Below are positions 55,288-62,954 of a stretch of DNA of 64,000 nucleotides, in pieces. The stretch is from JAKGBX01 sp965366835. Its GTDB lineage: Bacteria > Pseudomonadota > Alphaproteobacteria > Rhodobacterales > Rhodobacteraceae. Each line of letters begins with the position of its first letter. Position 1 is the first letter of the stretch. Where the stretch lies: the NCBI GenBank assembly GCA_965366835.1, contig CBDUGF010000004.1:1-64000 (forward strand), read 5' to 3'. Below the pieces are notes generated by a model. That model was not told where the DNA came from, did no database searches, and saw only the letters and a list, made by a program, of their open reading frames with translations. Made by a program: the position numbers and the translations under genes.

Positions 55288-56053
55288 CGGCACCCTCCGC
55301 CCTGGCAAACAGCGTGCCGCCGCCGAGATAGACCTCCTGCACCAGCGCGTTTTCGCGGATTTCCGGCCCCGTGCCTTCAGCGATCAGCCTGCCGCGATTG
55401 AGCACCAGGATGCGATGGGCATGGGCAAAGACCACGTCCATGTCATGCTCGGTGAAAAGCACGCTGACGCCGCGCTCGGCGACGATCCCGGCGGTCAGTT
55501 CCATCAGCGCGATCCGCTCGGAGGGCGCCATGCCCGCCGTCGGTTCGTCCATCAGCAACAGCGTCGGCTCATGCGCGAGCGCGATCGCCAGTTCCAGCCG
55601 CTTGAGATCGCCGTAGGCCAGCTCCGAGCTGGCGCGCCCGCCCTGTGCGGCCATCGACACCAGCTCGAGCAGCGCATCGGCCTCGGCGACGTAGGCCCGC
55701 GTCGCGCGCGAGATCAGGTCGAACATCCGCCGGTGGTGCGACAGGAGCGCCATCTGCACATTCTCGCGCACCGTCATCGACCCGAACGTGCGGGTGATCT
55801 GAAACGTCCGCCCCACCCCCATGCGCCAGATCCGGCGCGGCCGCTTGCCGATCAGCTCGGCGCCTTCCAGCCTGACCGAGCCGCGATCCGGCCTGAGATA
55901 GCCGTTGAGCATGTTGAAACAGGTGGTCTTGCCCGCCCCGTTCGGCCCGATCAGCGCCAGGAACTCGCCCTTGCCGAGATCAAACGACACATCCGCGACC
56001 GCATCGAGGCCGCCAAAGCTCTTGCTGAGGCCGCGCACTTCGAGAACATTCAT
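55280..56053 (-). CDS. livG: Branched-chain-amino-acid-type ABC transporter ATP-binding protein (LivG)
   Basis: Second ATPase of the importer, 257 residues from the ATG at 56053. It starts MNVLEVRGLSKSFGGLDAVA, with Walker A LIGPNGAGKTTCFNMLNG, the LivG-type FQITRTFGSMTVRENVQMAL, the signature LAYGDLKRLELAIAL and Walker B LLLMDEPTAG. The ATG overlaps the stop of the fused permease gene by 4 bases. The open frame continues upstream into the permease gene but in another phase. Confidence 0.92.
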   Translation of the reverse strand: MNVLEVRGLSKSFGGLDAVADVSFDLGKGEFLALIGPNGAGKTTCFNMLNGYLRPDRGSVRLEGAELIGKRPRRIWRMGVGRTFQITRTFGSMTVRENVQMALLSHHRRMFDLISRATRAYVAEADALLELVSMAAQGGRASSELAYGDLKRLELAIALAHEPTLLLMDEPTAGMAPSERIALMELTAGIVAERGVSVLFTEHDMDVVFAHAHRILVLNRGRLIAEGTGPEIRENALVQEVYLGGGTLFARAEGADA

Positions 56054-57909
56054 GCCTTGCCCTCCTCGTCGCGGCGCAGCCCCAGCGCGCGCAACAATCG
56101 CTCGACCCCGCCGGCCACACCATCGGGTGCGATCAGCACCACCACCAGAATGATGGCGCCGAAGATGAAGCGCCAGTAATCCAGCCGGCTGACCCAGTCC
56201 TCGATCATCACGAAGGCGACGGCGCCGAAGATCGGCCCGGCCAGCGCATGGATGCCGCCCAACAGCACCATGATCAGCCCGTCGACCGATTGCCCGATGC
56301 CCAGCGCATCGGGAAAGACCGAGCCCTTGGAGAAGGCGAACACCACCCCGGCCAGCCCGGCCAGCGTTCCGGCCAGGGTGAAACCCATCCATTGATGCAG
56401 CTTCACGTTCATGCCGATCGCCTCGGCGCGCACATCGCTGTCGCGGATGCCGCGCAGGCCATAGCCGAAGGGCGAATGCGCCACCCGGCGCAGGAACAGG
56501 ATGCCGCCGATGCAGAGCCCGAAGGCGATGTAGAAGAACACCAGGTCGGAGCTCGCCCATGCGGCGGGCCAGACACCGAGGATGCCATCGTCGCCGCCGG
56601 TGAACTGCTGCCACTGGAAGGTGACGCCCCAGAGGATCTGTGCCGCCGCCAGCGTCAGCATGGCGAGGTAGACGCCGGAAAGGCGCACGCAGAACCAGCC
56701 GAAGAACAGCGCCGCCAGCCCGGCGGCCAGCGGCCCCATCAGCATCGCGGGCAGCATCGAAAAGCCGAAGAACTTCACCGACATCGCCGCGCCATAGGCG
56801 CCGACGCCGAAATAGGCCGCGTGGCCGAACGACACCATGCCGCCCAGCCCCATCATGAAATGCAGCGACACGGCAAACAAGGTCGCCACCATGACATCGA
56901 CCAGGAGGATGGTGGAAAACTCGCTGACCACCGCCGGGCTGAGCGCCAGCGCGAAGATCAGCGCCATCAGCACCATCGCGGCGCGCGGGCTGAGCAGGCG
57001 CAGCGGCGCTTCCGGGTCGGCGGGCTGGCCATGCTCGCTGCCCGGTTTGCCGAAAAGGCCGTGCGGGCGCAGGATCAGCACCACCGCCATGACGATGAAC
57101 GGCAGCACGATCGAGATCTGCGGGAAGATCAGGATGGCGAAGGCATTGAGCACCGAGATCAGCACCGCGGCGACAAAGGCGCCCGAGACCGAGCCCATGC
57201 CGCCGATCACCACCACCACGAAGGCCTCGCCGATCACCGAAAGGTCCATCTGCAGGCTCACTGCCTCGCGCGGGATTTGCAGCGCCCCGCCGAGGCCTGC
57301 CAGCGCCGCGCCGAGCATGAATACGCCCGAGAAAAGCCACGCCTGGTTGACGCCGAGTGCATCGACCATGTCGCGATCCTGGGTCGCGGCGCGCACCAGG
57401 ATGCCCCAGCGGGTGCGATGGAACAGCAGCCAGATCGCCCCCAGAACCAGCGGGCCGATGAAGATCAGTGCCAGGTCGTATTCCGGGATCGGCTCGCCGA
57501 GGATGCGCACCGCGCGGTCGAGCCCCGGCGCGCGTGGGCCCAAGAGATCCTCGGCTCCCCAGATCGCCAGCGTGGCGTCCTGAAAGATCAGCACCACGCC
57601 GAAGGTGGCGACCAGCTGGAACAGTTCGGGCGCGTGATAGATGCGGCGCAGGATGGTGATCTCGATGATCAGCCCGACCACCCCGACGATCAGCGCCGCC
57701 GCCAGCACCGAACCCCAGAAGCCAAGGATTCCACCCTGCAAATTGGTGACCAGCGTGTAGGCGATATAGGCGCCGACCATGTAGAACGAACCATGCGCGA
57801 AGTTGACGATCCGGGTGACGCCGAAGATGATCGACAGCCCGCAGGCGATCAGAAACAGAGACGAGGCGTTCGCCAGCCCGGTCAGCAACTGCGCGATGTA
57901 GAAACCCAT
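56050..57909 (-). CDS. Fused LivH-LivM permease of the HAAT importer
   Basis: 619 residues in one chain, where two separate permeases are usual. The N-terminal half is LivH-like (ANASSLFLIACGLSIIFGVT and NFAHGSFYMVGAYIAYTL). The C-terminal half, after about residue 310, is LivM-like (SLHFMMGLGGMVSFGHAAYF and GLRGIRDSDVRAEAIGMNVK). The linker around 290-305 is short and charged. The ATG at 57909 matches the LivH start. This suggests one polypeptide forms the pore with LivG and LivF. Confidence 0.9.
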   Translation of the reverse strand: MGFYIAQLLTGLANASSLFLIACGLSIIFGVTRIVNFAHGSFYMVGAYIAYTLVTNLQGGILGFWGSVLAAALIVGVVGLIIEITILRRIYHAPELFQLVATFGVVLIFQDATLAIWGAEDLLGPRAPGLDRAVRILGEPIPEYDLALIFIGPLVLGAIWLLFHRTRWGILVRAATQDRDMVDALGVNQAWLFSGVFMLGAALAGLGGALQIPREAVSLQMDLSVIGEAFVVVVIGGMGSVSGAFVAAVLISVLNAFAILIFPQISIVLPFIVMAVVLILRPHGLFGKPGSEHGQPADPEAPLRLLSPRAAMVLMALIFALALSPAVVSEFSTILLVDVMVATLFAVSLHFMMGLGGMVSFGHAAYFGVGAYGAAMSVKFFGFSMLPAMLMGPLAAGLAALFFGWFCVRLSGVYLAMLTLAAAQILWGVTFQWQQFTGGDDGILGVWPAAWASSDLVFFYIAFGLCIGGILFLRRVAHSPFGYGLRGIRDSDVRAEAIGMNVKLHQWMGFTLAGTLAGLAGVVFAFSKGSVFPDALGIGQSVDGLIMVLLGGIHALAGPIFGAVAFVMIEDWVSRLDYWRFIFGAIILVVVLIAPDGVAGGVERLLRALGLRRDEEGKA

Positions 57910-57962
57910 CTTGCCCGTCCCCTTTTCAACTCGCGTTCGCGCGCGCTTTTTCGCAAGTGTTT

Positions 57963-57984
57963 CGGGGCAGCCTGCGCTGCCCCG
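57963..57984 (-). other. Stem-loop between the binding-protein and permease genes
   Basis: CGGGGCAG-CCTGCG-CTGCCCCG, perfect 8-pair stem, in the 91-base space between the two genes. No clear T-run on either side. It probably lowers or stabilises expression so that the binding protein exceeds the membrane parts. Confidence 0.65.
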
Positions 57985-58000
57985 ATGATGTTTCCGGCGA

Positions 58001-59215
58001 TTATTCCGCCGGGCGCATCTTGGCGGCTTCTTCTTCGCTGGGCAGATAGGCCGCGCCATCGGCATAGGCCCAGTCCACCATCATTCCCATGCCGTCTTTC
58101 TTGGCCGTGAGCCCGACATAGGCGCCCATGGTCGATTGATGATCGGCGGCGCGGAACATGAACGGACCGGTCGGCGAGGACGGCACTTCGAGCCCCTCCA
58201 TCGCCTGGCGCAGGGCTTCCGTCTCGGTCGAGCCGGCCTTTTCCAGCGCCGCCTTGATCGCCAGCACCGAGTTGTAGCCGACGATCGAGCCGGTTTTCGG
58301 GATCTCGCCCCAGCGCGCTTCATAGGCGGTCAGGAAGGCCTTGTGCTCGGGCGTGTCGATCTGGGCCGCGGGATAGCCGGTGACGATCCAGCCTTCGGGG
58401 GTTTCCTCGCCCAGCGGGTCGAGATATTCCGGCTCGCCCGAGAGCAGCGACACCACGGTGCGATCCTCGAACAGGAAGCGCAAGCTGCCTTCGCGTACGA
58501 ATTTCGCCAGATCGCCGCCGAAGGTGACGTTGTAGATCGCGTCGGGCTTGACCTGTTCCAGCGCGCGCACAGTGCTGCCGGCGTCGATCTTGAACACCGG
58601 CGGCCATTGCTCGCCCACCCATTCGACATCCGGCTGCAGCTTGGTCAGCTCGGATTTGAACGCGGCCACGGCGTCCTTGCCATAGGCATAGTTGGGCGCC
58701 ACGGTGGCCCATTTCTTCTTGCCCAGCTTGGCCGCCTGTTCGGCCAGCATCGCCGCCTGCATATGGGTCGATGGGCGCAAACGGTAGGTATACTTGTTGC
58801 CCTTGGACCAGACCAGCGCATCCGAGAGCGGCTCGGAGGCGAGGAACAGCACCTCTTTCTGCTTGGCGAAATCCGCCACGGCGAGGCCGATATTGCTGAG
58901 GAAGGTGCCGAACAGCATCACCGCGCCGTCCTTGGAGATCAGCTCTTCGGCAATGCGGATCGCGGTGGCCGGATCGCCGGTGTCGTCGCGGCTGATCACT
59001 TCGAGCATCCTGCCGTCAATGCCCCCGGCGGCGTTGATTTCCTCGACCGCCAGCATCCAGCCTTTCTTGTAGGGCTCGGTAAAGGCCGGCAGGCGGGTAT
59101 AGGAATTGATCTCGCCAAGCACGATCTTGTCCTGTGCCGAGGCGGCACCGGGCAGCAGGCTCAGCATCGGCAAGGCGGCCAGCGCGCCCAATATCTTGCG
59201 TCGCAAAAGTTTCAT
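58001..59215 (-). CDS. HAAT-family ABC transporter substrate-binding protein
   Basis: 404 residues. Signal peptide MKLLRRKILGALAALPMLSL, then GAASAQDKIVLGEINSYTRL, the mature start of the Peripla_BP_6 family. Features include GWMLAVEEINAAGGIDG, DDTGDPATAIRIAEELI and the hinge segments typical of Leu/aromatic-acid binding proteins. The ligand is unknown; genes around it point to a heterocyclic or carboxylic acid. GGGAG precedes the ATG. Confidence 0.92.
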   Translation of the reverse strand: MKLLRRKILGALAALPMLSLLPGAASAQDKIVLGEINSYTRLPAFTEPYKKGWMLAVEEINAAGGIDGRMLEVISRDDTGDPATAIRIAEELISKDGAVMLFGTFLSNIGLAVADFAKQKEVLFLASEPLSDALVWSKGNKYTYRLRPSTHMQAAMLAEQAAKLGKKKWATVAPNYAYGKDAVAAFKSELTKLQPDVEWVGEQWPPVFKIDAGSTVRALEQVKPDAIYNVTFGGDLAKFVREGSLRFLFEDRTVVSLLSGEPEYLDPLGEETPEGWIVTGYPAAQIDTPEHKAFLTAYEARWGEIPKTGSIVGYNSVLAIKAALEKAGSTETEALRQAMEGLEVPSSPTGPFMFRAADHQSTMGAYVGLTAKKDGMGMMVDWAYADGAAYLPSEEEAAKMRPAE

Positions 59216-59320
59216 GTCACGTCTCCCTGTGGTCTTGTTGGTTTGAGTTGTTGTTTTGATCCTGGTCAGGCGATCGTCAGCCAGCCATCGCTGTTCGGGC
59301 CTGTCGCGCGCGAAAACCCG

Positions 59321-59905
59321 CTATCGCAGCCCGTCCTTGCCCTCCGCGTCCTTTGCCTCGAGCCCGCCGACGCGCGGCAAGGGCCGCCCGCTATCGGTAA
59401 CCGCGACGGCAACCATGATCTCGTTGGCGCGCGGCGCGTCGTTCAGGCGCACCTCGATGCCGTCGAAATGGCTGCGCACATAGGCCGCATCCTTGTGGCC
59501 CAAAGGCACGTCGAGCACTTGGCCGGGGCTGCCCATCTTCTTGGAGGACGGCACCAGTGCGGCGCCCTTTTCGACCGCCTTCCTGAGCGGCGCGCCGAGC
59601 TTGGGATGCAGGATCGCGGCGGCATGTTCAAGCTCGCCGTTTTCCCCCACCATGGCGGATTTGCCATAGGATTCAGCGTCTTCCGGCGTTATGTCAAGCG
59701 CCAGCACGCAACGTTCCCCGAGCAGCCCGCCCAGTTCGGCGCCGATCTCCATCAGCTCGCCGAGGTCTTCGACGTAGCGCCCGGCGAACGGGTTCTCGAT
59801 CACCGCCACGGCCACAGCCTTGCGCGTGGGCGGCATGATCTCGCGGCCCATCTCGCTCAGCGTCTCTTCCACCGTGACGGTGAGTTTCCTGATCTTCGCT
59901 TTCAT
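59321..59905 (-). CDS. AA_synth (DUF1185) family protein, copy 1
   Basis: 194 residues of the PF06684 family, whose known structures have a chorismate-mutase-like fold and no proven function. N terminus KIRKLTVTVEETLSEMGREI, then VAVAVIENPFAGRYVEDLGE, ESYGKSAMVGENGELEHAAA, AALVPSSKKMGSPGQVLDVP and the RANEIMVAVAVTDSG end. Its start overlaps the second copy by 4 bases. The two proteins are clearly paralogous along their length. Confidence 0.88.
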   Translation of the reverse strand: MKAKIRKLTVTVEETLSEMGREIMPPTRKAVAVAVIENPFAGRYVEDLGELMEIGAELGGLLGERCVLALDITPEDAESYGKSAMVGENGELEHAAAILHPKLGAPLRKAVEKGAALVPSSKKMGSPGQVLDVPLGHKDAAYVRSHFDGIEVRLNDAPRANEIMVAVAVTDSGRPLPRVGGLEAKDAEGKDGLR

Positions 59906-60489
59906 CTCAGCCCATCCTCTCCCTTGATATCGCCGGCGTCCAGCCCGCCGGCGCGATTGTGCACCCGTGCGCCATTGGTCATCACCAGGATCAGCGCCAT
60001 TTCATCGGCCCGAGGTGCATCGTTGCAGCCGACTTCGATACTGTCGAAATGCGAGCGCACGTATGAGGCGGTAATATGCGTGACCGGCACGTCGAGCCGC
60101 GCGCCGACCCCGCCGACCTTCTTGGTCGAGGGCACGATGGCCTTGGAACGCTCGGCGCCCAGAAGCTCGCGCATGGCATAGCCGCCCGGCGCGTGCCAGA
60201 GCGCACCATGTTCGATCTCGCCGGCGCTGCCGATGATCGCGCCCTTGCCATAGCCTTCGACATTTTCGGCCCCGCCCATCATCTCGATCAGACGTGTGGC
60301 CAGCTGGATGCCGAGCGGTTTCAGCTCCTCCATGAAGGGCTGGATCTCGGGCGCGTATTGCCCGGCGAACGGGTTGGCGATCACCGCCATGGCCCAGGCC
60401 CGGCGATAGGGGGATTTGGCCGGCACACCGCCCTCGTGCCAGATTTCCTCCAGGCTCTCGATGGTCTTTCTGATTTTGAGGTCAGGCAT
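59902..60489 (-). CDS. AA_synth (DUF1185) family protein, copy 2
   Basis: 195 residues from the ATG at 60489, supported by GAAGGA 8 bases upstream; an ATG at 60498 is possible. Same layout as copy 1: WAMAVIANPFAGQYAPEIQP, EGYGKGAIIGSAGEIEHGAL, AIVPSTKKVGGVGARLDVPV and RADEMALILVMTNGARVHNR. Having two coupled copies suggests a heteromeric enzyme or two successive steps. The start overlaps the UPF0280 gene end by 8 bases. Confidence 0.88.
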   Translation of the reverse strand: MPDLKIRKTIESLEEIWHEGGVPAKSPYRRAWAMAVIANPFAGQYAPEIQPFMEELKPLGIQLATRLIEMMGGAENVEGYGKGAIIGSAGEIEHGALWHAPGGYAMRELLGAERSKAIVPSTKKVGGVGARLDVPVTHITASYVRSHFDSIEVGCNDAPRADEMALILVMTNGARVHNRAGGLDAGDIKGEDGLR

Positions 60490-61339
60490 GTTCGACATCC
60501 TTCAATTCTGCTCGTCCGATGGGTCCGACAAGGCGGTTTTGCCCGCGCAAGAACAGCGCCGCCGCATGGATCAGCCCGGCCTGTCGCATCTCGTTTGCCG
60601 CTGCGACTCCACGCGCCAGGGCCTGCGTAATGTCGGCATCGCTGAGCGGCCCGACGCCAGCGACAACCAGGCGCTCGCCGAGATCGCTTTCGGGGCGCAA
60701 TTGGCTGGCCGGCCTGCGGGCAATCGCGCCATGGCCGGGCAGATCGACCGCATTGGCGATCAGCGTCGCCGCCGCATCCGCCGATGCCGCGTCGCGCGCC
60801 AGAACCGTCACGCTGTCGGCGATGCCAAAGGACAGGCTGCGCCCGCCCTGCCCGCTGGTGGCGACGCCGCCGATGCCGTCGCCGGCGCCGATCTCGACCG
60901 CGCCCAAGCCCGCGCCATCCAGCCCGGCCATGGCGAGGCGAAACGTCTCTCCGCGGGCGAGATGCAGGGCGATATCGCCGCCATTGTTGACATAGGCGCG
61001 GCGCAGCCCGCCCGCCGCGACCATGGCCGCCAGCACATGATCGGCCACCGCGCCAGCGACTGCCGCCATCGGGGTGACAAAGCCTTGATGTCGCGCCACC
61101 GCCCGCACCATCCGTTTCGCGACCGGACCCTTCACCGCGTAGGGTGGGGTTTCACCCCACCCCCCGGCGCGCCGCAATAGCTCAAGCTCCTCGACCAGCC
61201 CTTCAAGGACGCCGTCAAACGCGGCTTCCGCCGCCGCAAACGCCTGTTTGCGCGCACCGTCTGCCCCGATCACCAGGTCGATCGGGCCATGCTGCAAGTG
61301 CAGTCGCTCACCCGGGAGGAAGGCGCTGGAAGAACTCAT
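60482..61339 (-). CDS. UPF0280 family protein (ApbE-like superfamily)
   Basis: 285 residues. It resembles the UPF0280/COG2122 group, which is placed near ApbE flavin transferases; a true enzymatic role is not established. Visible are the start LPGERLHLQHGPIDLVIGAD, a basic/aromatic region KGPVAKRMVRAVARHQGFVT, and the glycine-rich RAYVNNGGDIALHLARGETF and GVATSGQGGRSLSFGIADSV, which are the most conserved blocks. Coupled to both neighbours, so it likely acts on the reductase or the hydroxylase. Confidence 0.87.
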   Translation of the reverse strand: MSSSSAFLPGERLHLQHGPIDLVIGADGARKQAFAAAEAAFDGVLEGLVEELELLRRAGGWGETPPYAVKGPVAKRMVRAVARHQGFVTPMAAVAGAVADHVLAAMVAAGGLRRAYVNNGGDIALHLARGETFRLAMAGLDGAGLGAVEIGAGDGIGGVATSGQGGRSLSFGIADSVTVLARDAASADAAATLIANAVDLPGHGAIARRPASQLRPESDLGERLVVAGVGPLSDADITQALARGVAAANEMRQAGLIHAAALFLRGQNRLVGPIGRAELKDVEHA

Positions 61340-62820
61340 TTCTCGCCCCAGCGGAAATGTCCGCGCGCATTGGGGTCGTGGCCCGCAGCACTGGGGCCGA
61401 TCTTGCGGGTGGCGTCGCTGAGCACCGTCTCGACCGGGTGGATTTCCTTGATATGCCCGCCCAGAGCCGCGTAATCGCTGACCCGCATGGTGAATTCGAT
61501 CGGCGCCACGATGGCAGGGGTGGGCACATAGCCGAAGGCGTTGGAGGGCATTTCCATTACGTCGGCCATCACCGTGATGCCGCCGCCGGGCCAGACATAG
61601 GCCTCGGCGCCACCACAGCTGACCCGCGCCAGCGCCTCGCGCACCGAGCGGGTGAGGCGCACCGGGTTTTCCGTTACGCCGGCGCGCAAGCTGCCCCCGG
61701 CGCCGCCCATGAACAGCACCGAACAGATCGAAGGCTCGCAGTTCTCGGCGATGCGCTCGGCGCTGGCTTTGACAGCTTCGGGCGCTTCGGCGGCGCGCGG
61801 CACCAGATCGGCATCAAGCTCGAAATAAGCCCATTGCTCGCCCGTGGTGGAGACCATGAAGAGGCGCAGGCCGGGCCATGCCACGTCCGGTTTCCAATCG
61901 CCCAGGATGGTCAGCGGATCGTCGATATCGGTGCCGCCCCACCCGAGCCCCGGCTCGGCGACCTGAAAGTAGCGCCCGGGGGTCGAGCGGCGGCCCTTGA
62001 TCCTGATGCCGGTGGGCGGCACGCCCAGCACCTGCCCGGCCTGATGCTCGCTGAGCACCCCGGTGATATGGTCATCGACCACCACCACCTCGTCGACGAT
62101 GTCGCGCCATTGCTTGGCGAACATGCCGATGGCGGCCGAGCCGCAGCCGACCCGCATCAGCTTTTCCGGCACGCCGTTGACGATGGGCGGCTGGCCGGCC
62201 TGCACCACCACTTCCGTGGCATGGCCCTCCTCGCCGATCACCATGGTGACGGGTTCGCGGTTGCACAGCTGCATCAGCGCGTCGCAGGTCACCCGGCCTT
62301 CCTTCTTGGAGCCGCCTGTAAGGTGTTCGACGCCGCCGAGCGAGAGCATTTTCGAGCCGTATTCGGACGTCATCACATGGCCGATCGGCTCGCCATCGAC
62401 GCGCACCACGTCGCGTTCGTTGCCGAGATGGCGGTCGGTGTCGATCTTCACCTTGGCACCGCAATAGGAAAAGATGCCCTCGGTCACGACCGTGACCATG
62501 TCGACGCCATCGACTTCCTGGCTGACGATGAAGGGGGCGGGCTTGTAATCGGGATAGGTGGTGCCGGCGCCGACCGCGGTGACGAAGCGGCGCTGGCCCT
62601 TGACGATATCTCCGTCCCAATCGCCGGCTTCGTCGGTGGCGAGGAACGGCACCAGCTTCTCGGAACTGATCTCGATCACCGTGAGCGGGTCGAGCCGCAC
62701 CAATTCGCCGCCGTGATTGGCATATCGGTCGCAGGCGCCGGGTTTGCCTTCGGCAATGTAGCACATCACCGGGCAGGCATCGCAGCGGATCTTCTCGACG
62801 CTCACTCTCTCACGCGCCAT
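61336..62820 (-). CDS. 6-hydroxynicotinate reductase-like iron-sulfur protein
   Basis: 494 residues. The N terminus carries four Cys (C13, C16, C20 and C30; CDACPVMCYIAEGKPGACD) consistent with an iron-sulfur cluster. The rest resembles 6-hydroxynicotinate reductase of Eubacterium barkeri, which reduces the ring of 6-hydroxynicotinate. Conserved-looking blocks are GIFSYCGAKVKIDTDRHLG, SLGGVEHLTGGSKKEGRVTC and FMGGAGGSLRAGVTENPVRL. Substrate identity here is inference. GGAGG precedes the ATG. Confidence 0.82.
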   Translation of the reverse strand: MARERVSVEKIRCDACPVMCYIAEGKPGACDRYANHGGELVRLDPLTVIEISSEKLVPFLATDEAGDWDGDIVKGQRRFVTAVGAGTTYPDYKPAPFIVSQEVDGVDMVTVVTEGIFSYCGAKVKIDTDRHLGNERDVVRVDGEPIGHVMTSEYGSKMLSLGGVEHLTGGSKKEGRVTCDALMQLCNREPVTMVIGEEGHATEVVVQAGQPPIVNGVPEKLMRVGCGSAAIGMFAKQWRDIVDEVVVVDDHITGVLSEHQAGQVLGVPPTGIRIKGRRSTPGRYFQVAEPGLGWGGTDIDDPLTILGDWKPDVAWPGLRLFMVSTTGEQWAYFELDADLVPRAAEAPEAVKASAERIAENCEPSICSVLFMGGAGGSLRAGVTENPVRLTRSVREALARVSCGGAEAYVWPGGGITVMADVMEMPSNAFGYVPTPAIVAPIEFTMRVSDYAALGGHIKEIHPVETVLSDATRKIGPSAAGHDPNARGHFRWGEK

Positions 62821-62836
62821 GGTTTCCTCCCGTGAC

Positions 62837-62951
62837 GATTTTGGACGCCAAAATCGGTTCGAAATCCGACGCGGATTTCGATTGCCGCGCCGTATCGGCC
62901 AGGCACCTGTTTTCCGCGTCGGAAAACGGACTGAATTCCGCTTCGGAATTC
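62837..62951. repeat. Four-hairpin palindromic element, copy 3
   Basis: GATTTTGG-ACG-CCAAAATC (62837-62855), GAAATCC-GACGC-GGATTTC (62861-62879), GTTTTCC-GCGTC-GGAAAAC (62909-62927) and GAATTCC-GCTTC-GGAATTC (62933-62951), all perfect. The layout is again two hairpins, a spacer of about 29 bases, then two hairpins with the loop inverted. It lies between the reductase gene and the molybdenum hydroxylase gene. Confidence 0.85.
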
Positions 62952-62954
62952 GCT

